Source of the DNA: Scandinavium vulneris_A | GTDB taxonomy: Bacteria > Pseudomonadota > Gammaproteobacteria > Enterobacterales > Enterobacteriaceae | Direction: 5' to 3' | NCBI GenBank assembly: GCA_046518185.1 | Contig: JBKGRZ010000004.1 | Coordinates: forward strand, 443,468-507,467 | DNA: 64,000 nucleotides | In this document: in pieces, positions 17,401 through 26,062 of the stretch | How positions within the stretch are numbered: the first letter of the stretch is position 1 | Layout of the letters: each line of letters begins with the position of its first letter | Made by a program: the position numbers and the translations under genes | The notes under the pieces: model-generated | The model's database searches: none | Told to the model about the DNA's origin: nothing | What the model saw: only the letters and a program-made list of their open reading frames with translations

Positions 17401-18453
17401 ATGAGACGTAAATTGACAACAGATGATATTCAAGCCGCCATCTGGGGGGGGGCCATTCTGGGCGGCGGTGGCGGTGGGTTGTTGGCCGCAGGCGAAAAAG
17501 CGGCGCAGCTGGCATTGAGCGTGGGTGATGTGAACTTGTGGAGCGCCGATGAGTTCTCCCCAAACGACTTGACTGCCACGGTGGCCCTGGTCGGTGCTCC
17601 GGCAGCACCTGACCCGTGCCTGAAACCGGCGCATCTGATGCGGAGTATTGAACTGCTGCGCAGTGCATTACCTACCGGGCAGACACTGGTGGCACTGAAC
17701 ACCAATGAGAACGGTGCAGAAGCCACGGTGAACGGCTGGTTTCATGCCGCGATGTGCGGCCTGCCGCTGATCGACCTCGCCTGTAACGGGCGTGCGCATC
17801 CTACCGGCACCATGGGCTCACTGGGGCTGCATGCTGAGGCGAATTTCCGTTCCTATCAGGCATGGGCCGGAGGCGCGGCAGAACGGTATGTTGAGGGGGT
17901 ATCGCAAGGTGGCCTGGAGCAGGTGGCTGGGGTTGTGCGTCGCGCCTCCGTTGAAGCGGGAGGCATTGTCGCGGTGGCTCGTAATCCTGTCATGGTGCGG
18001 TATGCCTGCCAGCACGGCGCCCCGGGTGCAATTAGCCAGGCTATTCAGGTAGGGCAAACCTGGCTGGAAAGCGGAGTGGATGGCGTATTGTCGTTGCTGA
18101 AGGGGCGTGAAGTGGCGCGAGGCACTGTTTCGCGCTATCAGTGCGAACAGCAGGGCGGGCTGGATGTGGGATATATCGTGCTCGACGATGGGGGCAAGAC
18201 AACGCTGCGCTTCATTAATGAATATATGCTGATTGAACAAGAAAACAGGATTGGCGCACGCTTCCCGGACTTGCTGATGACCTTTGATGTCCAGGGAAAA
18301 CCCGTGGTTTCGGCCCATGTCCGTGAAGGTATGGCGATTCAGGTGGTGCGTATTCCTGCAGACCAGTTGCTGTTGTCGAGGACGATGTATATGCCTGAGC
18401 TGTATCGCCCGCTCGAGGCACTGCTCAACCGTGAGTTTGCGCCCGCCCGCTGA
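17401..18453 (+). CDS. DUF917-family protein (thiohydantoin desulfurase-like)
   Basis: 350 residues. The N-terminal GGAILGGGGGG loop (about residues 16-26), the central NGRAHPTGTMGS segment and the C-terminal half (ARGTV, LRFINEYMLIEQ, RFPDLLMTFD) follow the DUF917 pattern. Characterised members remove sulfur from S-methylthiohydantoin or from the thiohydantoin formed in ergothioneine breakdown; others are only described as hydantoinase-associated. The start is the ATG at 17401 after CAGGGAACAGAACA. Codons 14-17 contain a run of nine G residues (17444-17452), which is prone to slippage. It is downstream of the OPT transporter and under the IclR gene. Substrate is inferred, not proven. Confidence 0.78.
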   Translation: MRRKLTTDDIQAAIWGGAILGGGGGGLLAAGEKAAQLALSVGDVNLWSADEFSPNDLTATVALVGAPAAPDPCLKPAHLMRSIELLRSALPTGQTLVALNTNENGAEATVNGWFHAAMCGLPLIDLACNGRAHPTGTMGSLGLHAEANFRSYQAWAGGAAERYVEGVSQGGLEQVAGVVRRASVEAGGIVAVARNPVMVRYACQHGAPGAISQAIQVGQTWLESGVDGVLSLLKGREVARGTVSRYQCEQQGGLDVGYIVLDDGGKTTLRFINEYMLIEQENRIGARFPDLLMTFDVQGKPVVSAHVREGMAIQVVRIPADQLLLSRTMYMPELYRPLEALLNREFAPAR

Positions 18454-18487
18454 TTCCGGCCGACCACGCAACAACAATTGTTGCTCC

Positions 18488-18534
18488 CGGGCGGGAAGGT
18501 TGCGCTTTCCGCCCGAAAAACTCCCGCCGGGAGT
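18488..18534 (+). terminator. Tandem GC-rich hairpins after the DUF917 gene
   Basis: CGGGCGGGAA / TTTCCGCCCG forms a stem at 18488-18515 and ACTCCCG / CGGGAGT a second one at 18520-18534. They fall between DUF917 and dbpA; no strong T-run, so termination efficiency is uncertain. Confidence 0.4.
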
Positions 18535-18602
18535 CGCTCCAATGGTATGATTACGCCCCTGTACGTCAGCCGCGAGCTGATATCAATGTAATTACCGGAA
18601 TA

Positions 18603-19982
18603 ATGACCGTGACCTCTTTTTCTGAACTCAACGCGCTTCCTGCCGAACAACTCGATAATCTCAATGAGCTGGGCTATCTGACCATGACCCCGGTGCAGGC
18701 GGCGGCGTTACCGGCCATTCTTGCGGGGAAAGACGTCCGTGCGCAGGCGAAAACCGGCAGCGGCAAAACCGCGGCCTTCGGCCTGGGCCTGCTGCAACAT
18801 ATTGATGCCAGCAAGTTTATGACTCAGTCGCTGGTGCTATGCCCGACGCGCGAGCTGGCTGACCAGGTCGCGAAAGAGCTGCGTCGTTTGGCGCGCTACA
18901 TGCCAAATATCAAAGTGCTGACCCTGTGCGGCGGCCTGCCGTTTAGCGTTCAGCGCGACTCTCTGATCCACGCCCCGCATATCATTGTGGCGACCCCGGG
19001 CCGTCTGCTCGATCACCTGAAAAAAGAGACGGTGAACCTCGAAGCCTTGCAAACGTTGGTGTTGGATGAAGCCGATCGGATGCTGGACATGGGCTTTGCC
19101 GACGCAATTGACGAGGTGATCAGCCACGCCCCCGCCAACCGTCAGACGCTGCTGTTCTCCGCTACCTGGCCGAGCGCAATTGCCGCCATTAGCACCCGTA
19201 TTCAGCGTGACCCGCAGACAGTAGAAATCGACACCGTCGACGAGCTGCCTGCGGTTGAACAGCAGTTCTATGAAGTGTCCCGCAATGGCAAAATCGGCCT
19301 GCTGCAAAAGCTGCTGAGCAAGCACCAGCCCGCTTCCTGCGTGGTGTTCTGTAACACCAAGAAGGATTGCCAGGCGGTTTGCGATGCGCTGAGCGAAAGC
19401 AACCAGAGCGTGCTGGCGCTGCACGGCGACATGGAACAGCGTGACCGCGATCAGACCCTGGTGCGTTTTGCCAACGGCAGCAGCCGTGTGCTGGTGGCGA
19501 CCGACGTCGCCGCGCGTGGACTGGACATTAAAGCGCTGGAGATGGTTATCAACTTCGAACTGGCGTGGGACCCGGAAGTCCATGTCCACCGTATCGGGCG
19601 TACTGCACGTGCCGGGCAGAGTGGGCTGGCTATCAGCTTCTGCTCCCCGGAAGAAGGCCAGCGTGCTGCAGTTCTCGAAGATATGCTGAACTTCAAGGTC
19701 AACTGGCAGCAGGTACCAACCGGTATCAACATCGCTCCGTTGGAAGCGACCATGGCAACCTTGTGCATCGACGGCGGTAAAAAAGCCAAAATGCGCCCGG
19801 GCGATATTCTCGGCGCGTTAACCGGAGACATGGGCCTGGCAGGGGATGATATCGGTAAAATCGATATCCATCCGATCCACGCCTTTGTGGCCGTCAAACA
19901 CAGCGTCGCCCGCCATGCCTGGAAACAGCTCCAGCAGGGCAAAATTAAAGGGAAGTCGGTGAAGGTGCGGTTGCTGAAGTAA
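18603..19982 (+). CDS. dbpA: ATP-dependent RNA helicase DbpA
   Basis: DEAD-box helicase that acts in late 50S ribosome assembly, activated by hairpin 92 of 23S rRNA. All motifs are present: Q motif (GYLTMTPVQ), AKTGSGKT, PTRELADQV, DEADRMLDMGF, SAT, and HRIGRTARAG, followed by the C-terminal RNA-binding domain with CIDGGKKAKMRPGDILGALTGD. 459 residues against 457 in E. coli, collinear throughout. Start is the ATG at 18603; the upstream gap carries the DUF917 hairpins and no obvious promoter. Confidence 0.97.
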   Translation: MTVTSFSELNALPAEQLDNLNELGYLTMTPVQAAALPAILAGKDVRAQAKTGSGKTAAFGLGLLQHIDASKFMTQSLVLCPTRELADQVAKELRRLARYMPNIKVLTLCGGLPFSVQRDSLIHAPHIIVATPGRLLDHLKKETVNLEALQTLVLDEADRMLDMGFADAIDEVISHAPANRQTLLFSATWPSAIAAISTRIQRDPQTVEIDTVDELPAVEQQFYEVSRNGKIGLLQKLLSKHQPASCVVFCNTKKDCQAVCDALSESNQSVLALHGDMEQRDRDQTLVRFANGSSRVLVATDVAARGLDIKALEMVINFELAWDPEVHVHRIGRTARAGQSGLAISFCSPEEGQRAAVLEDMLNFKVNWQQVPTGINIAPLEATMATLCIDGGKKAKMRPGDILGALTGDMGLAGDDIGKIDIHPIHAFVAVKHSVARHAWKQLQQGKIKGKSVKVRLLK

Positions 19983-20127
19983 TTCGCTGTTGTGCTAACT
20001 ATTTGCATTTATGTTTACCGGTACTGATAAGTACCCGGAGTCAGACACTTCATCAACGGGAGTTGGCCTTCTAAAGGTCAATTCCCTAAGCATTGTTGGC
20101 TTTATCCGAACCTAAAATGCTATGGCA

Positions 20128-20337
20128 CTATGTCTCGATCGGGGCACGCCAGTCATCGGCACCGGAAGTGCCCGCCGTTGTATGCTCCCAGTTAATCTTA
20201 CGGTAAGCCAGAGAGACGCGAACTAATTGCGTGAACTCCGCCTTGGTGGCGTCCTGGCAATGCGGCATTTTGCAATCAATATCAATAATGGTCGCATCTT
20301 CCAGTTTGGTGGTGAAGAAGTGCTCCTGTAAGCACAC
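20128..20337 (-). pseudogene. hcp remnant (type VI secretion Hcp, C-terminal part only)
   Basis: Sixty-nine residues ending KINWEHTTAGTSGADDWRAPIET, the characteristic C-terminus of the longer enterobacterial Hcp proteins (about 160 residues), which form the tail tube of type VI secretion systems. The N-terminal half is missing; upstream sequence switches directly to an IS3-family remnant at about 20340. No other type VI gene is in the window, so this is an orphan fragment, not a functional gene. Confidence 0.72.
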
Positions 20338-20344
20338 CCGTTTT

Positions 20345-20943
20345 AGTTCTACACACTTTTTGAGGTTTCCGGTTTTTCAGCCATAAGCCGGTATTCTTCC
20401 GGCGTAGGGATTCATGAGGCCGCTCGCTGTTGTATTCCGTCAGCCAGCTTCTGTGATTTCCCGTGCATCATTCAGCGTTCTGAACAGATAAAAATCCAGG
20501 ATTTCGGTCCGATACGTCCGGTTAAAGCGTTCGATAAAGGCATTCTGTGTCGGTTTGCCTGGCTTGATAAATTCCAGCATCACGCCATGGTGCTCAGCCC
20601 ATTGTGCCAGAGCCAGTGATATCAGCTCCGGTCCGTTATCCATCCACATCTTCAGCGGATATCGGGCTGAAAAATACACCATTCTGCTCAGCGATACTGT
20701 CCTGCATGCCTGGCATTCCAGGCTCAGATCGGCAAACATCTGCTTCAGACGACGATTCCCGTCCTCAAGATCTTTGATTTTTTTGATATCAGCGGCTTCC
20801 ATCCCGCCATATTTAGTCTTCCAGTTGTAGTAGCTGGCTTAGGAAATAGCGGCATCGCGACACACATCTTTGACGGTGCGCCCGGCTTCGACAGACTACA
20901 GAACGTCGATGATCTGGTGTCCGGTGAATCGAGCTTTACGCAT
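20345..20943 (-). mobile_element. Decayed IS3-family insertion sequence
   Basis: The minus strand encodes a broken OrfA from the ATG at 20943 (MRKARFTGHQIIDVL, then an in-frame stop, a second stop after RDAAIS, then KTKYGGMEAADIKKIKDLED) fused by an internal deletion to the end of the OrfB integrase core (MDNGPELISLALAQWAEHHG, GKPTQNAFIERFNRTYRTEILD). The final part continues only through frameshifts (EEYRLMAEKPETSKSV then stop). About half of the normal element is lost, including the first catalytic Asp region. No intact terminal inverted repeats were found. Confidence 0.8.
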
Positions 20944-21114
20944 GGTGATCTCCTCAGGGACATAATCAGTATGTCGGAAGATCTCTAAAAGTGAATGGTT
21001 CGTTTTGCCGGGATACTCACAGAACGACGGCTTTATTAGTCAGCACCTTACTCAGTTGGTCGCCAACCTTTGGGGTGCAATTCAATGTTGTGCCGTAAGG
21101 ACTTCAGTAAAACG
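20944..21114. other. Gap between IS remnant and hutU
   Basis: The leader of the broken orfA (GGAGATCACC before its ATG) occupies the first part. Beyond it, minus-strand bases 21017-21100 encode a closed 28-codon tail (ending QLSKVLTNKAVVL, then stop) with no start, possibly the end of another lost gene. No promoter or terminator stands out. Confidence 0.35.
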
Positions 21115-22800
21115 TTACCTCATCATCGGCAACTTTAAATTATGTTTCTGCGCACAGGCGACCGCCTGTTCATAGCCCGCATCGGCGTGGCGCATTACGC
21201 CGGTTGCCGGATCGTTCCACAGGACGCGAGCCAGGCGTTTATCCGCTTCCGGCGTGCCGTCGCAGACAATCACCACCCCGGAATGCTGGGAGAAGCCCAT
21301 TCCCACGCCGCCGCCGTGATGCAGGCTGACCCAGGTTGCGCCGCCTGCGGTATTGAGCAGGGCGTTCAGCAGCGGCCAGTCGGACACCGCATCGGAACCG
21401 TCTTTCATCGACTCGGTTTCACGATTCGGTGACGCGACGGAGCCACAGTCGAGGTGATCGCGACCGATAACGACCGGCGCTTTCAGCTCGCCGTTACGCA
21501 CCATTTCATTAAACGCCAGGCCCGCCAGATGGCGTTCGCCCAGCCCCAGCCAGCAGATGCGGGCCGGTAAGCCCTGGAAGGCAATACGCTCCTGCGCCAT
21601 GTCCAGCCAGCGGTGCAGGTGGGTATTGTCCGGGAACAGTTCTTTTAACTTGGCGTCAGTTTTGCGGATGTCGTCTTCATCGCCCGACAGCGCTACCCAA
21701 CGGAACGGGCCTTTGCCTTCGCAGAACAGGGGGCGGATATAGGCCGGAACGAAGCCCGGGAAATCAAAGGCATTTTTCACCCCTTCATCCAGCGCCACCT
21801 GCCGAATATTATTCCCGTAATCGACGGTCGGCACGCCCATATGGTGAAAATCGAGCATCGCCTGGACGTGTACCGCCATCGAGGCGCGGGCCGCTTTTTC
21901 GACCGCTTTCGGCTGAGTTTCACGCTCGTCCAGCCAGCGGTTTACACTCCAGCCTGCCGGTAAATACCCGTTAATCGGGTCATGGGCAGAGGTCTGATCG
22001 GTAACGATGTCCGGGCGCATCCCGCCCGCTTTGGCACGTTTTACCAGTTCAGGCAGAATCTCTGCGGCGTTGCCGAGCAGGCCGACGGAGATGGCTTTTT
22101 TCTCGGCATTGGCCTGTGCGATCAGGGCCAGAGCCTGGTCGAGACGGGTGGCTTTGTAATCGACGTAGCGGGTCCGAATGCGGAAATCAATCCGTGACTC
22201 CTGGCACTCAATCGCCAACACCGATGCCCCGGCCAGCACGCCTGCCAACGGCTGTGCGCCGCCCATCCCACCCAGCCCGGCGGTGAGGATCCACTTCCCG
22301 CTGAGGTCACCGCTATAGTGCTGGCGGCCCGCTTCGGCAAAGGTTTCATAGGTGCCCTGCACAATGCCCTGTGCGCCGATGTAAATCCACGATCCGGCCG
22401 TCATCTGGCCGTACATCATCAGCCCGGCTTTATCGAGTTCGTGGAAGTGATCCCAATTGGCCCAGTGCGGCACCAGGTTGGAATTGGCGAGCAGCACGCG
22501 CGGTGCATCAGCATGAGTGCGGAAAACGGCGACCGGTTTGCCGGACTGGATAACCAGCGTTTCTTCCGGTTGCAGGCACTCCAGCGAGCGCAGGATCTGC
22601 TCGAAGCATTCCCAGTTCCGTGCCGCTTTGCCGATCCCGCCGTAGACCACCAGATCTTCCGGACGCTCGGCGACATCCGGGTCGAGGTTGTTCTGGATCA
22701 TGCGGTAAGCCGCTTCAATCAGCCAGTTGGCGCAGTGAAGTTTTTCGCCACGAGGCGCGCGAACCGTACGGGAGAGGGCAGTGGTCTGATGGGTAGTCAT
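21115..22800 (-). CDS. hutU: HutU-family hydratase (urocanate or thiourocanate hydratase)
   Basis: NAD-dependent hydratase of the urocanase family, 561 residues from the ATG at 22800 (GGAAGGA upstream; the frame to 22935 is untranslated leader). Seen are VVYGGIGKAARNWE, IQSGKPVAVF, TAGSWIYIGAQGIVQGTYETF, the NAD loop GLGGMGGAQPLA, DQTSAHDP, the active-site Cys in ARICWLGLG, and GRDHLDCGSVASPNRETE. All usual catalytic residues are kept. In a hut pathway it would convert urocanate to imidazolonepropionate. Here hutI and hutG are absent and the partner lyase lacks the MIO triad, so thiourocanate is an equally good or better candidate substrate; the sequence alone does not separate the two. It lies downstream of hutD on the same strand. 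Confidence 0.9.
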   Translation of the reverse strand: MTTHQTTALSRTVRAPRGEKLHCANWLIEAAYRMIQNNLDPDVAERPEDLVVYGGIGKAARNWECFEQILRSLECLQPEETLVIQSGKPVAVFRTHADAPRVLLANSNLVPHWANWDHFHELDKAGLMMYGQMTAGSWIYIGAQGIVQGTYETFAEAGRQHYSGDLSGKWILTAGLGGMGGAQPLAGVLAGASVLAIECQESRIDFRIRTRYVDYKATRLDQALALIAQANAEKKAISVGLLGNAAEILPELVKRAKAGGMRPDIVTDQTSAHDPINGYLPAGWSVNRWLDERETQPKAVEKAARASMAVHVQAMLDFHHMGVPTVDYGNNIRQVALDEGVKNAFDFPGFVPAYIRPLFCEGKGPFRWVALSGDEDDIRKTDAKLKELFPDNTHLHRWLDMAQERIAFQGLPARICWLGLGERHLAGLAFNEMVRNGELKAPVVIGRDHLDCGSVASPNRETESMKDGSDAVSDWPLLNALLNTAGGATWVSLHHGGGVGMGFSQHSGVVIVCDGTPEADKRLARVLWNDPATGVMRHADAGYEQAVACAQKHNLKLPMMR

Positions 22801-22897
22801 GTCATTCCTTCCAGAGACGTAAGTCGTGTCGGTTATCGGGTAAACGCAGCTGCGTTTGTTATGAATATGTAACAATAAAAGCGGCAATGTACATTCC

Positions 22898-22909
22898 TGT
22901 CTATACAAC
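22898..22909. promoter_or_regulatory. HutC-like operator upstream of hutU
   Basis: On the minus strand GTTGTATAGACA, embedded in AAGTTGTATAGACAGG, about 100 bases upstream of the hutU ATG. It matches the HutC/GntR-type palindrome TTGTATA-TACAA and shares 11 of 12 bases with the site at 23664-23675. No hutC gene is in the window. Confidence 0.55.
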
Positions 22910-22993
22910 TTGGCGTAATTTCCAGCGCAGATCACATTCGCTTTTATAAAATCTCGCTGTAACAGTCAGATAGCCGACAGGCTTAACCCTGAT

Positions 22994-23536
22994 TTAACGC
23001 AGCGTTATCTCCGCCAGCAGCAGCGTGGCGTCGGGCGACTGCGGAACCAGCCCGCCCGGGGTCTGGTCTTGCCAGCAAACACCACTCTCTGCCGGGTAGC
23101 GTTCCCCGGCCATTTCCCAGCAACCCTGCAACACAAACGCCACGCCGTTGAGAGCGGGCGTCTGCGCGGTGGTAACCACCTTCACCTGTGCCGTCGCCCG
23201 GCTGCGTTGGGTCATGATGTTGAAATCCCGACCTGGCGTGACGATACCTTCCGTCGCCAGCGGCCACTCTCCGGCAAACGCCCACGGCTGCCAGCGCATC
23301 AACCGATGATTAACCTCGCCTCCCCGCAGCCACAGCGGGGCACCTGTCAACAAGGTGATCACCCGATCGACACCATCAAACAGCGAAAAAGCCCCATCGC
23401 TTTGCAGGGTGGCAATACTCGCCCGCCACAGAAACGCCGCATCCGGCGAGGCGATATTGATGATTTCACGGGTTTCCCCGCCGCCGTTTTTCCAACGGGT
23501 GACCGGCAGCGAACCTAACTGAAAGGGTGTGATCAT
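22994..23536 (-). CDS. hutD: HutD/Ves family protein
   Basis: A 180-residue cupin-fold protein. The N-terminal PVTRWKNGGGETREI and the later DFNIMTQRSRATAQV and VCWQDQTPGGLVP are the signature regions of HutD. In Pseudomonas HutD limits hut expression, perhaps by binding pathway intermediates; the biochemical role is not settled. It is on the same strand as hutU with a 193-bp gap that contains its own operator-like site, so hutU may have a separate promoter. It is divergent from the ABC transporter operon. Confidence 0.85.
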   Translation of the reverse strand: MITPFQLGSLPVTRWKNGGGETREIINIASPDAAFLWRASIATLQSDGAFSLFDGVDRVITLLTGAPLWLRGGEVNHRLMRWQPWAFAGEWPLATEGIVTPGRDFNIMTQRSRATAQVKVVTTAQTPALNGVAFVLQGCWEMAGERYPAESGVCWQDQTPGGLVPQSPDATLLLAEITLR

Positions 23537-23663
23537 CGGGCTTACTCCCTGGTTTTATCCGTTTAGTTGCTATGGTGATACATCTGGGATTCATTTTGAT
23601 TACAAATTATTTACAACATGGCTCACAAATCCATCATTCGACGAGTGTGATGGAAAGTCAATG

Positions 23664-23675
23664 GTTGTATATACA
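23664..23675. promoter_or_regulatory. HutC-like operator in the hutD / ABC transporter divergent region
   Basis: GTTGTATATACA on the plus strand, with the perfect decamer palindrome TGTATATACA, 68 bases before the binding-protein ATG and about 130 bases before the hutD start. It is nearly identical to the hutU site, so one regulator probably controls both arms. Confidence 0.6.
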
Positions 23676-23742
23676 TGTTCTGTCATTTGTTGCACGCCAT
23701 GCCTTAAGCATGAAACACGCTAATGAAATCGGGAGAATCATC

Positions 23743-24588
23743 ATGAAGCAGCGCACCACTTTTCGCGGGATCTGTCTGACCACTCTGCTTTCAGGCCTGC
23801 TGTTGAGCGCCGGGGGCGTGAATGCCAAAGAGAGGACCTCGATTACCATCGCCACAGAAGGGGGCTATGAGCCGTGGAACCTGACGTTACCGGGCGGCAA
23901 GTTGAGCGGTTTTGAGCCTGAGCTGATGGAGAATCTGTGTCAGCGGATGGGCATCCAGTGCAAGCTGGTAGTACAGAACTGGGACGGGATGATCGCCGGA
24001 CTGAACGCCGGTAAATATGACGTCATCATGGATGCGATTGTCATCACCCCGGAGCGTAAAAAAGTCGTTAGCTTCACCGTACCTTACGCTGCCACCCCGG
24101 CGTCGTTTATCACCGTGAAGGACACACTGCTGCCGCCTGCACCCGTTATCAAACTGCACGATGACGAAAAAGAGATCCAGGCGGCCATCGCCCCGCTGAA
24201 AGCTGCGCTGAAAGGCAAGACCATCGGCATTGCCTCCGGCACGGTCTACACCCCGTTTATCGACAAATACTTTAAAGACGTGGCCGACGTTCGCGAATAC
24301 AACAGTTCGGCTGACGCAATACTTGATTTGCAATCAGAACGCATCGACGCGGTATTCGACGATATCACTTTCGCTAACTCCACGCTTGCTCGCCCGGAAA
24401 ACAGCAACCTGACCTTCAGCGGCCCGCAGCTGAGCGGCCCTATCTGGGGCGAGGGGGAAGCGATGGGCGTGCGTCCCGCGGATGCGGAACTGAAAGCCAA
24501 ACTCGATACCGCCATTAATGCGGCACTGGCAGATGGCACGGTGAAGAAACTGAGCGAAAAATGGTTTAAAGCCGACGTCACCCCATAA
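23743..24588 (+). CDS. Polar amino acid-type ABC transporter substrate-binding protein
   Basis: Periplasmic binding protein of family 3, 281 residues. The start is the ATG at 23743 with GGGAGA upstream; the frame to 23572 covers the promoter and operator and is not translated. A signal peptide (LLSGLLLSAGGVNAK) precedes the mature protein, which has EGGYEPWNLTLPGGKLSGFEPEL, QNWDGMIAGLNAGKYDVIMDA and ITPERKKVVSFTVPY, closest in style to opine/histidine-type binding proteins. It is the first gene of a five- to six-gene operon ending with the lyase and NCS1 permease, so its ligand is probably the substrate of the lyase. Confidence 0.88.
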   Translation: MKQRTTFRGICLTTLLSGLLLSAGGVNAKERTSITIATEGGYEPWNLTLPGGKLSGFEPELMENLCQRMGIQCKLVVQNWDGMIAGLNAGKYDVIMDAIVITPERKKVVSFTVPYAATPASFITVKDTLLPPAPVIKLHDDEKEIQAAIAPLKAALKGKTIGIASGTVYTPFIDKYFKDVADVREYNSSADAILDLQSERIDAVFDDITFANSTLARPENSNLTFSGPQLSGPIWGEGEAMGVRPADAELKAKLDTAINAALADGTVKKLSEKWFKADVTP

Positions 24589-24600
24589 GCGAGGTTGAAA

Positions 24601-25320
24601 ATGATGAATTTCCTGGGTCTGGGGGAAGACGGCTGGGGACGGTTGATCCTCAGCGCCACGCTAACCACACTGCTGCTCTCGATGGCGGCACTGCTGGTAG
24701 GCGCGGTGGTCGGCGGGATGGTGGCTTCCGCTAAATTATCGCCCCGCGCGCCAGCTCGCTGGTTCGGCTCGGCATACTCGGTGGTGTTTCGCGGTATCCC
24801 TGAACTGCTGATTATCTATCTGTTTTATTTCGGCGGCTCCGGCCTGGTCTCGCTTATCGGCCAGATGTTCGGCGCAGACGGCTTTATCGAAATGCCGCCG
24901 TTTCTGATTGGCGCCCTGGCGATTGGCCTGATTTCCGCCTCGTATCAGGCCGAAGTCTACCGCGCCGCGCGTCTGGCGCTGTCGCCGGGAGAAGTCGAAG
25001 CCGCCCAGGCCATCGGTATGCCGCGCTGGCGCATTCTGCAACGGGTGATGCTGCCGCAGATTTTCCGTTATGCCTTACCCGGGCTGTCCAACGTCTGGCA
25101 GATGAGCCTGAAAGATTCGGCCCTGGTGTCGGTGACTGGCATCGTCGAACTGATGCGCGCCAGCCAGATTGCCGCCGGATCGACCCGCGATTATTTCCTG
25201 TTCTATCTGATTGGCGGCGGCTGCTATCTGCTGCTGACGCTGCTGTCGAACCGGGCTTTTATCAAAGCGGAAACTCGTCTCAACCGCGCATGGCAGCGCC
25301 GTACCGTGGCACAGGCTTAA
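24601..25320 (+). CDS. Polar amino acid ABC transporter permease (HisQ-type)
   Basis: Inner-membrane permease of 239 residues with about five transmembrane segments and the EAA coupling motif EAAQAIGMPRWRILQRVMLPQ. The ATG at 24601 follows GCGAGG; a TTG at 24595 is less likely. It pairs with the next permease as a heterodimer, as HisQ does with HisM. Gaps of 12 and 9 bases to its neighbours show one operon. Confidence 0.88.
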   Translation: MMNFLGLGEDGWGRLILSATLTTLLLSMAALLVGAVVGGMVASAKLSPRAPARWFGSAYSVVFRGIPELLIIYLFYFGGSGLVSLIGQMFGADGFIEMPPFLIGALAIGLISASYQAEVYRAARLALSPGEVEAAQAIGMPRWRILQRVMLPQIFRYALPGLSNVWQMSLKDSALVSVTGIVELMRASQIAAGSTRDYFLFYLIGGGCYLLLTLLSNRAFIKAETRLNRAWQRRTVAQA

Positions 25321-25329
25321 GGAGCGCAC

Positions 25330-26061
25330 ATGGTTATCGACTTCGCATTTCTCGGCGACACCTTCCTCAAACTGAGTGCCGCATTGCCGGTAACGCTGGG
25401 GCTGTTTGCCTGCTCTTTCCTGCTCGGCGGCGTGCTGGCGCTGGGAATTTTGGCGATGCGCATGAGTCAATGGCGCGTGATGAGCAGCTTTGCCCGGGGC
25501 TATATTCTGGTGTTTCGCGGTTCACCGTTGATGATCCAGCTGTTTCTGATTTATTACGGCCTCGGGCAGTTTGGCGTTATTCGCCACAGCTTCCTGTGGC
25601 CACTGCTGCGCGAGCCGTTTATCTGCGCGGTGCTGGCATTGGCGCTGTGTACGGCGGCGTATACGGCGGAGATCCTGCGCGGCGGTCTGCTGGCTATTCC
25701 GGCCGGCCAAATTGAAGCCGGGCGCGCCTGCGGGATGTCACGTCTGCTATTGCTGCGGCGGATTATCGCCCCGGTGATGTTGCGTTATGCGCTGCCTGCC
25801 TATTCAACCGAAGCCATTCTGCTGGTGAAGTCGACGGCGCTGGCGAGCCTGGTCACGGTGTGGGATGTCACCGGCGTGGCGCAGCAAATCATTCAGCGGA
25901 CCTACCGCACCATGGAAGTGTTCCTCTGCGCGGCAGCGATTTACCTGATCCTCAACTTTATTATCGTCCAGCTGTACGCCCTGCTTGAGCGTCGGTTGAC
26001 GCCCCATACCCGTCAGAGCCCGAGAACCCTCGCGCTGAAGCCTGCCAGCAAAGGAGAATAA
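25330..26061 (+). CDS. Polar amino acid ABC transporter permease (HisM-type)
   Basis: Second permease, 243 residues, with about five hydrophobic segments and the coupling motif EAGRACGMSRLLLLRRIIAP. AAGGAG precedes the ATG. One base separates its stop from the ATPase start, so translation is coupled. VFRGSPLMIQLFLIYYGLGQF is the usual conserved segment of this permease class. Confidence 0.88.
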   Translation: MVIDFAFLGDTFLKLSAALPVTLGLFACSFLLGGVLALGILAMRMSQWRVMSSFARGYILVFRGSPLMIQLFLIYYGLGQFGVIRHSFLWPLLREPFICAVLALALCTAAYTAEILRGGLLAIPAGQIEAGRACGMSRLLLLRRIIAPVMLRYALPAYSTEAILLVKSTALASLVTVWDVTGVAQQIIQRTYRTMEVFLCAAAIYLILNFIIVQLYALLERRLTPHTRQSPRTLALKPASKGE

Positions 26062-26062
26062 T

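Noticed and set aside
20745..20963. 72-codon minus-strand ORF over the IS remnant
   Set aside because: It is an out-of-frame reading of the decayed IS3 orfA.
23646..23661. CRP site before the ABC transporter operon
   Set aside because: TGTGA is present but the second half-site is not at the right spacing.
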